A DNA stretch of 64,000 bases. It comes from Torreya grandis. Taxonomy: Eukaryota; Streptophyta; Pinopsida; Cupressales; Taxaceae. The stretch is taken from assembly GCA_037957365.1 (NCBI GenBank), contig JARHVA010004907.1, positions 635,001 through 699,000 of the forward strand, in the 5' to 3' direction. Below are positions 21,031 through 34,359 of this stretch, one piece after another. The notes below the pieces were generated by a model that saw only the letters and a list, made by a program, of their open reading frames with translations, did not search any database and was not told the origin of the DNA. Position numbers and translations under genes: made by a program. Within the stretch, counting starts at the first letter, position 1, and every line of letters starts with the position of its first letter.

Positions 21031-21663
21031 CTCTTTTTAACATTTTATCACTTACATACCCTAGTGCCTATTTTTTGGATATTTCCTTCTCCACTTACCA
21101 TCCCCACCATATCCACCTTGATATTAGCCATTTTAGCCTAAACTATCACATATTTATGACAACCTTACCTTAGTCTTTTTTACTACATCAACCAAACATT
21201 ACCTTGATGAACATTTGAATTTGCACCACTTAGTGCACACCAGACCATTTGTTTTATTCTTAGGAGAACTTCCTACCTTGGATACCTAATAAAACACTAA
21301 CCCTATCTAAGAGACTTGATAGATATAATTTGATCAGTTATGCCTAATGTTGTGGCCCGATAACCCCATCAGTAGTCCTTCTAGAATTGACCTTATTTTT
21401 ACCAACCATGGAAACTTAGTCTATGTGTGATCTTAGCTATCACACTTAGTCATATTTTATGCACATATTTTTGCTTCAAATTCCTAACCATCATTATCAC
21501 CAACCTCATGGCTCACCATAAACTACTCATCAAACGTACACCCAATTCAGTTTCACCTCATCAACTCCTAGTTTAAGGGGAAACACCTCCTCCCATGCTT
21601 GGGGAAACCAAACCTTTGACCTATAATCTAGTTTTATTTTGTAACTTGCTAACACAAACTTCA

Positions 21664-21680
21664 TAAAAAAAGGGGCAAAA
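21664..21680 (+). promoter_or_regulatory. E1 polypurine tract
   Basis: AAAAAAAGGGGCAAAA directly precedes the 3' LTR. The E2 equivalent, on the minus strand at 42896-42880, is ATGGGGAAAAA. It would prime plus-strand synthesis. Confidence 0.8.
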
Positions 21681-21835
21681 TATAGACATTAATAAACTAC
21701 ACATGATGGTTCTAGATGTCAAAGTACCCTTGATCAGACCATTACCCAACCTCCAACCATGACCCTAAATTAGTTTAGTTATTATCTAAACCTGACTCAC
21801 TAACCTACCCTTTTAACCCATTTAACCTTTAACCC

Positions 21836-21893
21836 TCAACTGTTGATGGTTATTTTGACCACTGATGGTCACCCTAACCATTGATAGTTAGTT
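21836..21893. repeat. Dyad-motif cluster, E1 3' LTR U3 side
   Basis: Copies such as GACCACTGATGGTCACCCTA and ACCATTGATAGTTAG, at the same LTR position as 7438-7492. Confidence 0.75.
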
Positions 21894-22030
21894 CCCTTCC
21901 CCATCTGTCCAAAGACAACTTGAGTTGTGTGTAAGCTAACACATTAAAATATAGTATAGATGAAAAGATAATACATCATAAAAACTAACCAAACCTCCTA
22001 TGGAACCATTTACCTCCATTTCTCTTTGCC

Positions 22031-22039
22031 TATAAAAGG
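22031..22039 (+). promoter_or_regulatory. TATA box of E1 3' LTR
   Basis: TATAAAAGG, the partner of 7631-7639. If active it would fire into the flanking DNA to the right. Confidence 0.7.
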
Positions 22040-22446
22040 AGTATAATAGGAGGTGAAAGGGGATCAATCAATCCATTCATCTAAGCATCCAGTAATCAGG
22101 AAATCAAGCTATCAACCAATAGTCATAAAGAGATATCAAACTTCTTTATAGGTTATCCCTTCATCAAATAAGAAACTATGATAGAGACCCAAACCTCTAT
22201 CAAAATTATTCTCCAAGAAAAGTATCGTTACTCTACCAAAATTAATATAGGATCAACCACCAGCCATCAAGCAACTAGTTAAGTATATTTCTAGTTTTTA
22301 AGTTGTAATTACTTGGTTTTTAACCTAGACCCCTTAGTATAATAACGTATGACTCCCTAGCCTTAACCAAATCCCTAGAACACTTACTAACCCATTTCTA
22401 CAATCTAAACCGGGCTCTTTCCTAAACACTTTTAGAATACACAACA

Positions 22447-22562
22447 ACCATTGATGGTCACCCTAACTATTGGTGGTCATCTTCAACCACTGATGGTTAT
22501 CCAACTACCAATGGTTAGCTTAACTACTAATGGTCACCTTGACCACCAATGGTCACTATGGT
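22447..22562. repeat. Dyad-motif tandem array, E1 3' LTR downstream side
   Basis: About six 19-21 bp units, for example ACCATTGATGGTCACC and GACCACCAATGGTCAC, the partner of 8044-8160. Confidence 0.8.
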
Positions 22563-23076
22563 AATAAATAATAGTAATTTATTTCTACCTACCTACCTTC
22601 AACCAAATCCCACTTTCTATGTCCCTACCTATTCATAGAGACCTCACCTATTTTTTGAACCTAATCTAACCCATTTAGAATTAGTTTTGACCCACTATTC
22701 ACTTAATTAGTCTATTTCCTTTATCAATAATTTATCTCTTCATGTATTCTCTTTTAGTCTTTTATATCATTTGATGCAAGTACTTTATCTTTATTTATTT
22801 AAACTTTACTGTTATAAGAGTGTGGATTGACATCCTCCTATAAAGTGCATGCTTCTTGGATCTAGTTCATGCTAGGTAATACACTTTTCTATCCATATAA
22901 AAACCCATTTGAATTATTGTTTTATTATATATAATTCATTCTTATCAAGACAAATATGAGCTCTTGAAAATCATCTATATCATACATGCACAAATAAATA
23001 GGTTCTTTTACCACACCCTTATTATTAGCTTTTTACCTATTCTTACCTAAGAAATAAACTAAAATTAAGAGAAATA

Positions 23077-23081
23077 GGTTT
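23077..23081. repeat. Target-site duplication of E1, right copy
   Basis: GGTTT, identical to 7275-7279. The sequence from 23082 is the continuation of the DNA left of 7275. Confidence 0.8.
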
Positions 23082-26000
23082 AATTCTACCCAGTCAATGT
23101 CATACACTAAATTTTATTGATATAAGATGAGGTTAGAACCAAGAAGGAGAAAGATATCTAGATGAGAGACTAGGCTTAGGTAACATTATGGTGGCATCTT
23201 TTATTCTAAGTCAGGATAATGATAAGTCGGTCAGGGATATGTTATGTTTCTTTGAGTGTGGCTAAAGAATATACAATGACGTGAGGAATGAGAAAGGATC
23301 AAAAGACCTCACATCTCAACTCAGTGCTAATGTTAGATTATGTGACAATGGTGGGACTAGGTGCTCTAACTATATGGAATAGACCATGTCAGATAATACC
23401 TAGTATCTTGGTGATGGTCATCCAAATAAGACTAGTCAAAATCTATGGAAAAGCATATGAACTTGTTTAAATAATGGCTTGTAAAGTGTGTTTTCTTGAA
23501 TGTTTAAGAAAGGCTTGATGTATGTTACTTATGTAGATAGACAAGTCTTATATTGGATATGGTTGCTTACATGGATTTTAAATTTTTTTGATATGGCTTG
23601 TGTGCATTAGTAAGTATTTTAACATTATTTTTGTTTTTTTCTAGACTTTTCTTGGTTTTTTAGAAGTAAATGTTTATTTTCTAAATATGAAGTGCTAAAA
23701 TTAAAGAATAGAAAAACTAAAAGTATATGAAATCAAAAATCTTTTTTATCCATTTTTCAAAGTTTGCAATATATGCAAAGAATGAAATAAGGACCCTATG
23801 TTTATTATGCAAGATGTTGATTTTTATTATCTTTACTTATGTGCAAACTAGATGAGATGTTTTTATTTATTTTTATTTTTTTGTATGAAATGAACTAAAT
23901 GTATAAATTTAATCTATTCATGCAATTAATATGAGAATATAATATAATTTTTAAAAATAGTAATTAAACACTTTCAATGTATTTTCTTGTTCACAAACAA
24001 ACTAAACTAACTTTTCAACCTTTCTAAATTGTTACAAACAAAACCCTTTTATTTTTAATGGATTTATAAGATGAAAAAAATATATGCAAGTTCTATTTTT
24101 TATATTTTTAAAGAGGAAAATGATAGTTCTTTTAACCCATAAAAAAACAAATAAGGTCAACAACCTACTACCATTTTTCATGCATCTATAGTTGTTTATG
24201 TTTGACTAGGTGATTTTTTGTAGTGAAAGATACTATTTTATATCTTGAAAGAGAAAATGTGTCTTAGAAATAAATAATTTAAATACTTGATAAGATATTT
24301 TTTATGATGATTGACAAAAGTTATTTCATATTGGGAAGTAAACTAATCTATAGATATTCAAGCATAAATCAAAACTAGCTATATATTTTTAGAAAAGATA
24401 AATGAAAAGGGGTAGATATATTTCACTATAAAATTTTATTATCTTCATGAATATTTAAAAATAATCTAACACAAAAAATACACTATATCTAAACTAATAA
24501 AGAAAACAAATATTGGAAATCAAGAGAACTCTAGCCTAATTCTGTTATAAATTAGTTGAAGTGCATGTGATATGTTGATAGAATAATTCTTAGCATGCTA
24601 GCTCCATATGATATTATATAAATTATGTAAATTCTCTAGATATAGGATACATAAAATATAGGACAATATTTGAAAAGGAGTGACACAATCCATAAATGGA
24701 GAGCAGTTGAACTAAGGCTGGCTAATGTCTTGGCTTGCAAAGTCTAAGTTGTTTTCACCAAGAACACTTATTTACTTGTAACTATGTAGTCAACTTGAAA
24801 ATAATAGAGGATAAATATTATAGTCATTATATCAACGTTGTGTCTATAAAATATTCTCAATATCAACTTCTAATAGTGATTATTAGAACTAAAATCAAGT
24901 CAAAATTGACCTTCTTGTAGGAAAAGCTACGAGCTTGCATGGAGGAGTTTAACTAAATGTGATGGTGAGATCAACTTTAAATGAATTAAAAATGAATAAA
25001 AATAAAAGAGGGAGTTAGTTGAACCTAATTGGAGATGAATATAAGGTGATAAAAATAAGAAACATGATGCTAGTTATGCAAAACACATGAAAACTAAAGT
25101 CAGGAAAGCTAATTTTGGAAGGAATTTCAAATATGATAAAACCTACATATGTAGGGGTGGTTTTAATACCATAAATTAATGTTATTAAACTATCACTATC
25201 CATCACAAAACCACCATGTTTTTAATATAAAAACACCTTTTAGCATCAAAACCACCTCCTAATTTTCATAATTGTTGTAGAAGTTATATAAAATAAGGGG
25301 TGGTTTCATAATGAAAGAGGGTGATTTAATTACCTGTAGAAATGGTTCCATCATATATGGTCAATTTTTTAATAAGGTAAAAATATATAGGAAGGTCAAA
25401 ATCAAGGGGATGGAAAGGGGTCAATGGCAGGAATAGGAAGGTATAGGGAAAGAGTAGAGCTAGAGAGTTCATTGTGGAACATGAAATAAGAGGTCATTGA
25501 ATCATCATCATATTTTTATTAGAAGTGTCACACCATGTAATTTTTGGGGGTATACATTTCCTACTCTTTAGGGTATCATCACCTTTAACATCATGTAGTA
25601 TGTCAACAAAGTGCAGGCTGGGGGAAATTCTACATTATGTCATACGTAGTTGATGCCACCTATGCCACCATGAATTTATAGATCACAAACTTCCCTCCAT
25701 GGATGATATTAAGGTCCATGTGCATGTAAAATTTTCTAATATCTACATTCATCACTATAGGTGCCATATCTAGGACATCTATGACCATTTATACCCTAGC
25801 ATACTTCACCATCAATGAAAAGTTAATCCTTAGGATTTATGAAGAGATGTAGGATCAATTATTCACATCAGTGATTATTAGTAATACCAATACCACATTA
25901 TGATTAAGGTGGAATTCAACTAACGGGGTCCTCTTTAGGTTTCCTATATTGTCCTTGATTACTTACTAGAGTGGAAAGTCACTTGGTAGTTATCTAATGG

Positions 26001-27701
26001 CATTACAAGCCTCTACCTTACCATGAAGTAAAAGGTCTACCTATAGTTTCTCATAATCATTGGGCACCATAAACATAATAATTTACCCTTGCTGAAAGAT
26101 ATGTCCCTCTATATGGATTCTTATTACATCTATGTGGATGACAAAGAATGGGATCCTTAGGGCAAGGTACACGCCCATATGAAGAAGTATTAGGCATGGA
26201 TAAACACCATGTACCACCAAAGAGCTAACTTGATGATGTAATCCACACAAACCTACCAATTATGTGTATGTGATCAAAAATATCAGATCACCACATCACT
26301 AAATATCTTAGTCATAACTTGGGCCCAAGATTAAATAGAGGCCATCTTCCCCATGACCTGCTAGCCCACAGCTAACTATTAAGATCATTACAACCATGAA
26401 AAGGCTCTCTAAACTAAGTTTACAAGGGTTCCCAATTGCTACAAATATATTGTCCTTGGCACATAATTCACTTGTGTAAAAGTCTTAGGTAAGCTAACCC
26501 TAGGCTATTTGTGTACTTCATTTCTCAAGTAGATCAGATTCATAAGAGAGCCCCACTTGAGACTAGTTAGTAACACACTTGGAGGTTTACACCCCTAATT
26601 TTAGTGTGTCTAATCAACCCTTGTTATTTATTCAAGGATTCCCAACATAATTTTTCCCTACCCCAATTTCATCCTCTTTCACAAAATCTCTGTAAATTAT
26701 ACCGGCCTTCCCTACTCCACTAGTTTTGGCTACATTTAATGTTCTTGGTTTCCCAATAATTTATAGCCTCCCTCTCTTGTGACTCCTCCTATGTTATCCC
26801 TTTAAAATTACCATATTCCCCTTGATCTATTATCTTCAATAATAATTTGTGTTATTAGCTTCCTACATCCCTTATTTTACCTTATGACCCCACTTTGGCT
26901 AACTTTAGCTACATTGTCATGGTTGGTTGCATCAAGTACTTGAGCTAGTTCCACATGATATTAAATTCCTTCATAGTGATAAAATTTCCTTGAAAACGTC
27001 TATGAATATGATCACCTTAGTATCCTATTCTCCCATAACTTCTATCAATGTAATGAGACTAACACTGACCACAATGCCTCTACAAGCTTCATCCTAGATA
27101 TCCTTCAAATTTAGTAACATTATAGATGGGTACCAAACAAAATCCTAATAAAAACCAAGGATAATTACACTTTGGCCACCCTTATAACCCATATTTACAC
27201 TTGAAACACCTTCATGGTCCCATATCTCCCTTACATCAGGATCTTTAGGACTTGGATTTAATCATTCAATCTCCTCTTTTAGTTTTAATATGGAACTCCC
27301 AAGTGTAATTGGCCCCTTGAACTTCATAAACCAAGACCAAATAAGGTCTTTATTATTACCTTAGGCTTCCCATTTGGTATTTCCTCCCTTTTAATCCATG
27401 TTACCCCCTCCATCATCCATTCCTCACCCTCATTCTTGCCTCTTCTATCTTTTTCTCCACCTTCCAATTTAGATACCACCATCCCCACTCTCTCATCATC
27501 CACTACCTTGGGAACAATGGTATAAAAATCTTGGATGGGCCCCATTGAAGCTTCAAGTGTGCAATGGACAAAAAAATTCTACCAATCAAACCCCTATATC
27601 CATGTAATATTATTAGGACATAGGTATAATGGATAGGGTGCCTACATAGACCTTCACACAAGATGGGGACATTATGGTGTAGATGATGAAATAACCTATT
27701 A
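23082..27701. other. Unassigned AT-rich interval
   Basis: The left end should continue E3 or its flank, interrupted by E1. From about 23500 to 25000 the sequence is strongly AT-rich with no motif on either strand. From about 25550 to 27700 it is less AT-rich, and short plus-strand coding-like pieces appear (for example YMDSYYIYVDDKEWDP near 26110-26150), but no family could be assigned and the YVDD-like string lacks RT context. Direct AGGGGTGGTTT words occur near 25151 and 25294. No RNA gene was seen. Confidence 0.4.
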
Positions 27702-28778
27702 TTGCTTATAAAGAAGAGGGCCACCATAGAGGAAGATAAGATTATATCTAATTTAGTCTCTGTAATCAAGTCTATTAGTGATCTCACATATAAATTGATG
27801 GAGGACCTAATATACCAATTCGAGACCTTAGAGTCTTATGTAAGGAGATCATTCCCTATTGGTTTAGTTGGAAAGACTGAATTTGCCCTCGTGCAAATTA
27901 TTTACAACACTTAGAGAGGTGACTAGATCTCTTTCCAAGATCAATGTGATATTCCAAAGAGAAAAATAATATTTATAGGTTATTTTCAAGGTGGAAATTT
28001 TTTTAATAAGATGGTGGAAATCATCAACAAATGAATGTTCTTGGAACTCAATCTCATGCCTCTCATAGACCTAAACCTATATCATACATTTGTAAGGATC
28101 ATGAGGATCATACTAGAAGATTAGATCAATAATATATAAGCCACTAGAAATCCCTAAGATAAAATTAAGGATCAAATCCTTTCCTTATTTTAGGAATATA
28201 GCATCATATTCCTCTTCCACTTTGATGGCACCTTGCTTAGCCTTGATGAATTTGGGGTCCACCTAGAGCACTTCAAAGTGGCAATGAAGAATAATGTGTA
28301 AAAATATAACATATCTGGAGCTTGGGTCATCCTAGATATTGACACATAGTTAACCATGAGAATTATACAATTTAATGAGGTAAAAGTCTCATTATAAGCC
28401 CCTCTCAAGGCTCACGATAGACTACTAACTCAGGTAAAGGTGTTTTTCTGAGATCAACATGCCAATCTTTTGAATCTTGATTGAGAGGGTAACTTGGTTG
28501 AAAAAGCATTGGTATCTCATTATTATTCCCTAAACTAAATGGTAAGTGGTCCTCTGCTTATCTAAAATTTAATATCCTCATCTTCAAATAAAGTGGTGTG
28601 TTGTCAAAACTCTAGGTTCCCTTTCTTTATTCTTTGTCTATTCTGGGAGCATCATGCTAATGATGGGGTTTGTAATTGGTTTGATCCACTATGGATAATA
28701 TTGAGACCCCATTATATTTTTATGAGGATTCCATCTCATCTCTATATGTGTTACTTTATATCTCATTATAAAGGTTAG
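27702..28778 (+). pseudogene. Decayed coding-like stretch of unknown family
   Basis: Two open runs in the same frame, 27702-27914 (starting MLIKKRATIEEDKII, then SYVRRSFPIGLVGKTEFALVQ) and 28593-28778 (Cys-rich, VCCQNSRFPFFILCLFWEHH, then GVCNWFDPLW), are joined by sequence with about 14 stops over 359 codons. Intermediate pieces such as FLFHFDGTLLSLDEFGVHLEHF look protein-like. No known domain was recognised. It could be a gag or other early part of E4 or of another element, or chance. Low confidence. Confidence 0.3.
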
Positions 28779-29499
28779 TAATTTTATAGTAAAACACTAG
28801 AAGATTTATACAAGTTTTGTTTCTATCTTGTTGTGTTTTATCTCATGAATGTCTTATAATTTATTATGTCAAAATTAATGATATTAATGTTATGAAATTT
28901 ATTATATGAATTTTAAAATATATGTAATATTTTTAATGAGAAATAATTTATTCTAATTAGTTTCTTTACTCTTTTTATAGCATTTAGATCACTATGAGCA
29001 TGTGTGTCATTTGCAATAGTCATGTATGTTATTATTTATATAAAGAGTTATTATAATCCAACATATGTTATTCTTCCTAGAATTACTTCCCTATCTGGTT
29101 TAATTTTTATCTCATGTGAAACTTGACATACAATTATAAAACTATAGTTGGGCACATGTTTGGTCCTTTAGTATTGATATTCTCCTGCTTGCTTAGAAAC
29201 CCATTTTTTTCCTTACCCTTCCTTCCCATTTTATTTTTTATTTGATATCATTGAATATGACCTCTTATTTTTAAGTTATGAGATAAGTTATCTAAGTGAT
29301 GGACCCATTTAATTGGACTAGGTAGTATAGATAACCCTGTGTAAGTGGAAATAAGAATTGAGCCTTTGATGGTAATAGTGCATCTCTAGGAGATATATTT
29401 CAAGTAGGATATTTCATGGAGCCTAATACCTACAACTAATGCCTTGGAATATCCCAAAAAAAAACATAAAATGAGAAGATGAAATTCCCTTTAGTTTCC
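28779..29499. other. AT-rich interval without features
   Basis: About 720 bp, no coding or RNA motif recognised. It lies between the unknown coding-like stretch and the first plausible internal sequence of E4. Confidence 0.4.
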
Positions 29500-29899
29500 T
29501 CTAAGGTCACTCAATTTACCTAATTTGATAGGTCTATTTAAGGTACCAATTAGAAGGATGACAAAAAAGAACTAGCACTAGAAGGAGGGCACCCACCCAC
29601 TCTAAATTAGATACTTAGACTACTAGAAAACCCAAAAATAATCTATAATCTCATATGTAGATCAATAGATCTATACTTAGCACTAATCAGTTATGAATCT
29701 CATCCCTATAGTTTCATAAAATAACTAGGTCTAGTATAGGAAGACTAATACCCCCAGTTGCCTTGTCTAGTTCATATACCTAGACCACTCCAAACATATA
29801 TATACTAATTATTACACCTATGGCATACTTATCTAGGTATACCACCAACATCTTTGGAATTATTCATAACCTACCTAGAAACCCTAAAAGATACCTCCC

Positions 29900-31140
29900 A
29901 TGATTCATACCCAATGGAGTATGCACGATTGAATAACCTATAACCTCCTCCAAAAATACCCTTAGGCTCATTAACATCAGACATAAATATGTGGAATTTA
30001 GGCTCTTCCCATTAAATTTTATTAACATTGCTTATGATTTGTTCTTAGTAAATTATTATTAGTATATCTCTATCTCAACATCAATACTCACCATCATCAT
30101 CTCATCATAACCTATACTCTAACCCATCACTATAAAACCCAAACCATAGATCATATACCTATCTAAGAGATACATCACAAGATGGGTGGATTTTAGTATT
30201 ACCTTCCTAGCTCATTTTAAATAACTCATTGATCCCTACATCTTATACCACTAGTTTTTTTAGAATTGAGAGAAAATAAAATAAACCCATTAGGACATTT
30301 AATGTCAGGTTGGATATGATTTATAGCATGATCACTACATTATACAAGCTAAATTCCCAAATATTTCTAAAAATGTACAAGAATTCCCTAGATCTTTGGA
30401 TTGTAATGTTCTTATGTAGAGATATACTCATTTTGAACTTACCCATAGAATAATTTAAATCCATTAAAATAGATAGGTAAATTAACCCTCAAGGTCAAAT
30501 AGCATTGGATATTTGAATATATTTATAAATTTTCCCACTTTAAACCCTATCTTCAATGTTAATTATAATGTGTTGATTCCATAACATATGCCAATGACCA
30601 ACTAGATCTTATTGAGACATACTACTTTCAATGATCCCTTAGTATTCCTTATCTTAGTCAATGATGAATGGGAACATCAAACTCACATACAATCATTGAT
30701 CCCCATAGTAAACAACATCTAAATTATACCTAAAATATCTATTAAAAATGAGCTATATGTTATATAGCACATGGTGTAAAATCTCAATAATGACTTATTG
30801 AGCCTTTAACGATAGGTTGGAAACATTGATGGTGAAAGTTATAATCAAAAATTTACCTATCAAAGATAAAATCACCCATACAATTATTATAAAAACCAAT
30901 AATATCCCTCAACTAATAAGTTTCCTAAGATCAATATTTATGATTTGACCCTACCAAACTGGTGTCATGTGTATAACATAACCCAACACATGAGCTTGAT
31001 TGCATTGAGTGATGTATTACTTTTTACATATTTAAAAGAGATATGGAATAATATTATCTAATCCCAAACCCTTTTAATGACACCAAATAGTCAAATTTTC
31101 CTAGTTCTTAAAGATCTCCAAGAATTTCTAAGGTACTAAA
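29900..31140 (+). pseudogene. E4 gag region (weak)
   Basis: The only firm-looking piece is near 30940-31010, which reads YDLTLPNWCHVYNITQHMSL, resembling the W-C-x-x-H-x-T-x-x-H knuckle that ends Gag in many Tat-like elements (first Cys and second His present, fourth ligand absent). The rest of the interval is too decayed to align by eye. Confidence 0.4.
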
Positions 31141-31559
31141 AACCCTAAATTTCCATAACCAAGATGATAATGAACCAAATGAGTCTACTAAGAGGTATAT
31201 GATTTTCAATAGTACCAACAAAATAATTATGCCATTAAGAGTCAAACATAATAATAACCCCTTACTATGTTTACTCCTTTAATAATAGTGTAACCCCTCT
31301 TGATCTTATAGTAATGAATTGTCCACCACCTCTAAAACCTAGTAAGCCCAATCCCCCTAAAGAGGTTCATCATATTCCTAAAAAGGCATTATACAACATA
31401 GTAGAGGACATGAAGAATATAAAAGTAAATATCATGTTGAATTAGCTTGCCCAAATCACTAAGCAAAGATACCTCTTCTTAGGTCCTTAACAAATAAACC
31501 AGCCCATTCCAATCCTAATACTATGCACACCAATGTGTTTATACATAAGAATAAGGTTG

Positions 31560-31990
31560 ACGTCCCTTCATTCCTCCTCACAATTTGACTATTTGTAAAA
31601 AATGTGCATAATAGTCTAGTTGAATTGGGTTCCTCATAAAAATTCATGACTACATAGGGATAACACCTATTAAATTAGATAAAATAATAGTCTAGCTAGA
31701 TAAATTTGAAGTCAAGGTGGTAGGTGAGCTCTTGAATGTGCACATGTAGTTGGAATCTAAACCCAGAGTCTAGAAATTCATGTAAATTCAAGTAGTAGAT
31801 ATCATGGAATCCTACAAGATGCTTCTTAGTAAGGATTGGTCCAAGACCCTAAATGGGTATATGGCCATGAATTTCTCACATATGTGGTTTCCCTAGAGGG
31901 GCATGGTCAGTAAAATTCTTGTTAACAGAGAGCTTAGGATGAAATCTATTATTACATAATACAACCTTGTCAATGATAATATAAACATAA
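31560..31990 (+). pseudogene. E4 protease
   Basis: The frame reads VVGELLNVHM near 31720, then IQVVDIMESYKMLLSKDWSKTLNGYMAMNFSHMWFP (31783-31890), a characteristic protease C-terminal segment of one plant gypsy group (xVxDIPExYxxLLxRDWSxxLxGYxxxxxSHLWxP). The catalytic DTGA/DGGS loop was not found intact. Confidence 0.65.
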
Positions 31991-32989
31991 TATATTCTAA
32001 CATTATAATTTACACCCTATCTATATAACAATCAAAAGTAAAAGTTGATGAGAATCACAGGGTATTGGGCTTATGGTGCTTTTACTTTGTTGGGGCCCAT
32101 TCTAAACAAGGTTCTATATCTTGTGTTATGTTAGTTGACCAATAATGGAAATGACATTTTGGTGAATATAGGTTATAATTACCTTGCATAAATAACATTT
32201 CAAAATATTAAGCCTTGATTTTAACTCTACAACTAGCCCTAAACCACAAATTCAAAGAGATCAAAGTGTTTGTGGTTTTTGAATTAGTAGTTAATCAAGT
32301 TGTGAGTAAATTTTAGTGAAATTTGTCTTAAATAAATATAAAAATAGAGTTTGGGACTTGGTATAAAACTTTGATGCATTCAACATCATCCCTATTCCCA
32401 GAAAATAAAACTAGGTTTTAAATTCCCTATTACCTTTGATTGTGAATCTATCTTCTTTAGATGATTTAGGGCTATAAAAAAAACCTATAGAGATCATACC
32501 CTACCCTTCAATCCTAGATAACATTGAGAAATTTTAGTATTTTGATGATGGTCATCACATATTGGAATGTTTTATTATATCATGGGCTTTAGTGCCCATT
32601 TCATATATGTGAAGGATAAAGATAATCCTGTTAGTGAAGACTGTGATGAAGATGGCATTTTAACTTAATAAAAAACTAAATCTCAAAGGGTTTGATATCT
32701 TTATATAGGGTGTTTAATTTATATAAATCAACATATAGATCAAAAGGAACAACTTGTGTTGACTAAAAATCACTCACTATCAACCTAGGATTGATTGATC
32801 AACCCAAAAATTCCCACATTAATCTTGATTGTACCTCAATTGAAATATAATAATGCAGGTAATTGATCATGAAATATAGAGATGTAATCACCTAAACATA
32901 AAAATGCCTCAAGGTTTTTTTATCCCAATGTGACAATGCATACCATCCCACTTAATCAAGTTAAAAACCCATTTAGGAAGAGACAATGA

Positions 32990-33640
32990 GCTATGAACCC
33001 AATCGTAGAGACTCTAATTCACAAAGAGGTTCATAAGCTACTCTTACCTAGGATTGTTTTCCAAATCCACCATTATACATTGGTGGCCAACTTAATTCCC
33101 ATTCACAATAAGAATGGATAAATTATATAATGTGTTGATTTTAGGAATTTAAATTGATCCTAATATAAATACAACTATCATTTACCATTTTTATATGAAT
33201 TCATTCAGATGGTGAGTGGGTCTCATATGATGTATTTCTTGTATATATTCATAGGGTATAACAAGGTCTTATAAAACCCAGAAGATAGAGTCAAGGCTAT
33301 CTTCACTACCAAATGGGTACCTTCACTTACAAGAGGATGTCATTTAACCTCGCCAATATTGGGTCCACCTTCCATAGAGCCATGGAATTCACCTTTGAAT
33401 TATTAATTGGTAAGTGTATAATAATATATATGGATGATCTAATTGTGTTCTCAAATCACATGTCTAATCACATTCACCACTTGTAAAGGATATTTGAAAG
33501 GTGCATAAAGTATGGTATCTCACTTAACCTAAATAAAAGTGTCATTGGAATCATAGAAGGTAATATCCTTGGTCATATAATCACCAATTAAGGTATATTT
33601 ATTGATCCATAATGTGTTTATTCAATTTATAAAATACCGT
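32990..33640 (+). pseudogene. E4 reverse transcriptase
   Basis: Blocks: LIPIHNKNG, VDFRNLN (33139-33160), YHLPFLYEF, GYNKVL-NPEDRVKAIFTTKW (33255-33320), the active site IIYMDDLIVFS (about 33421-33450, both Asp present), LNKSVIGIIEGNILGHIIT and FIDP near 33600. A frameshift falls near 33330. Gypsy RT assignment is clear. Confidence 0.82.
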
Positions 33641-33779
33641 TGCCTAACATCAAAAAAAATTGAAATCATTATTTGGCAAAATTAACTTTGTATAAAAGTT
33701 TATATCTAGTTTTGATGATATTGTTAAGCCCCTCAATGATATGCTAAATAGGAAGCTAAATGGAGTGGACTCTTATATC

Positions 33780-34200
33780 CAAAAAATTCTTCCAAGATCT
33801 CAAAAAAATTATCATGAAAGGGCTAGTCTTGACCAACCTAGACTATATGAAGTACTTTCACCTCTATTTCTTCACTTATGAACACACAATAGTTGATGTA
33901 ATCACTCAAATAATTTCTGAAGAATAACATCCCATAGACTTCATGAGAATAAAATTAAAAGATTAAAAATTGAATTACTCCACCATAGACAAGAACATGT
34001 ATGCTTTGGTCAAATATCTTAATAAGTTTTGACACTATATCCTTAGGAACAAGGTGCATACCATTATCCTAGACCCAACCATAAAACTCATATTGGGACA
34101 AAATGAGTTAGGAGAGCATAGAGATCGATGGGTGGTTAATCTACAACAATATAATCTAGAGATAAAAACTAACAAAATGGTGAGAGGTTAAGGCCTCATT
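33780..34200 (+). pseudogene. E4 RNase H
   Basis: The frame reads FHLYFFTYEHTIVDVITQIISEE, PIDFMRIKLKD, LNYSTIDKNMYALVKYLNKF-HYIL and ILDPTIKLILGQNELGEHRDRWVVNLQQYNLEI, matching the gypsy RNase H that follows RT (FASExxIAGVLLQ ... LxDAExxYxxxEKQAYALVKALKxFRxYIL ... KRGKWIAxLxEYDLEI). Confidence 0.75.
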
Positions 34201-34359
34201 TGATTATCAAAATTTACCCAATAATTATTATGGTGTAGCTAGACTAATTATAAATGGCTAGATAAGACTGGTATGACTCTATTATCCATTATCTTTTATG
34301 GGATACATCCTATGGGATTGAATAAAGCATAAAAAATATCTTTGAGGCTAAAGGCAAAT

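Larger units (their letters stand above)
17757..21663 (+). other. E1 long 3' spacer between pol and PPT
   Basis: It is 3.9 kb with no sense coding motif. In order it holds three spaced CTCCCTTGAAGGATAG repeats (18146-18261), a CAT/ATAACC-rich low-complexity tract (18836-19262), and an antisense decayed PMD gene (19640-21030). Its counterpart in E2 is 42897-46609. Long non-coding 3' spacers with extra ORFs are known in Tat elements. Confidence 0.7.
7280..23076 (+). mobile_element. E1: full-length Tat-lineage Ty3/gypsy retrotransposon
   Basis: A 15.8-kb element bounded by two direct LTRs (7280-8818 and 21681-23076) and a 5-bp TSD. Order on the plus strand: LTR, PBS, leader, gag, proline-rich spacer with a second knuckle, protease, RT, archaeal-type RNase H, integrase, 3.9-kb spacer carrying an antisense PMD gene, PPT, LTR. 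The first 98 bp of the two LTRs differ at 14 sites by eye, 11 of them transitions, so the insertion is old. Every coding region has stops and frameshifts. E2 (41498-59724) belongs to the same family in the opposite orientation. The RT-proximal RNase H seen in E2 is deleted here. Confidence 0.92.
21681..23076 (+). repeat. E1 3' LTR
   Basis: It starts TATAGACATTAA and ends AAGAGAAATA, followed by the TSD GGTTT. It carries dyad clusters at 21836-21893 and 22447-22562 and a TATA box at 22031-22039. It aligns over its whole length with the 5' LTR except for the extra stretch in the latter. Confidence 0.9.

Noticed and set aside
17757..21663. Env-like gene in the sense strand of the E1 3' spacer
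   Set aside because: No sense-strand frame with signal or transmembrane pattern was found; the only coding signal is the antisense PMD.
25140..25320. MITE suggested by repeated GGGGTGGTTT words
   Set aside because: The words are direct repeats, not terminal inverted repeats, and no target duplication was seen.
26100..26160. YVDD-like string (SYYIYVDDKEWDP) as a possible reverse transcriptase
   Set aside because: None of the flanking RT blocks is present, and the surrounding residues do not fit the palm domain.
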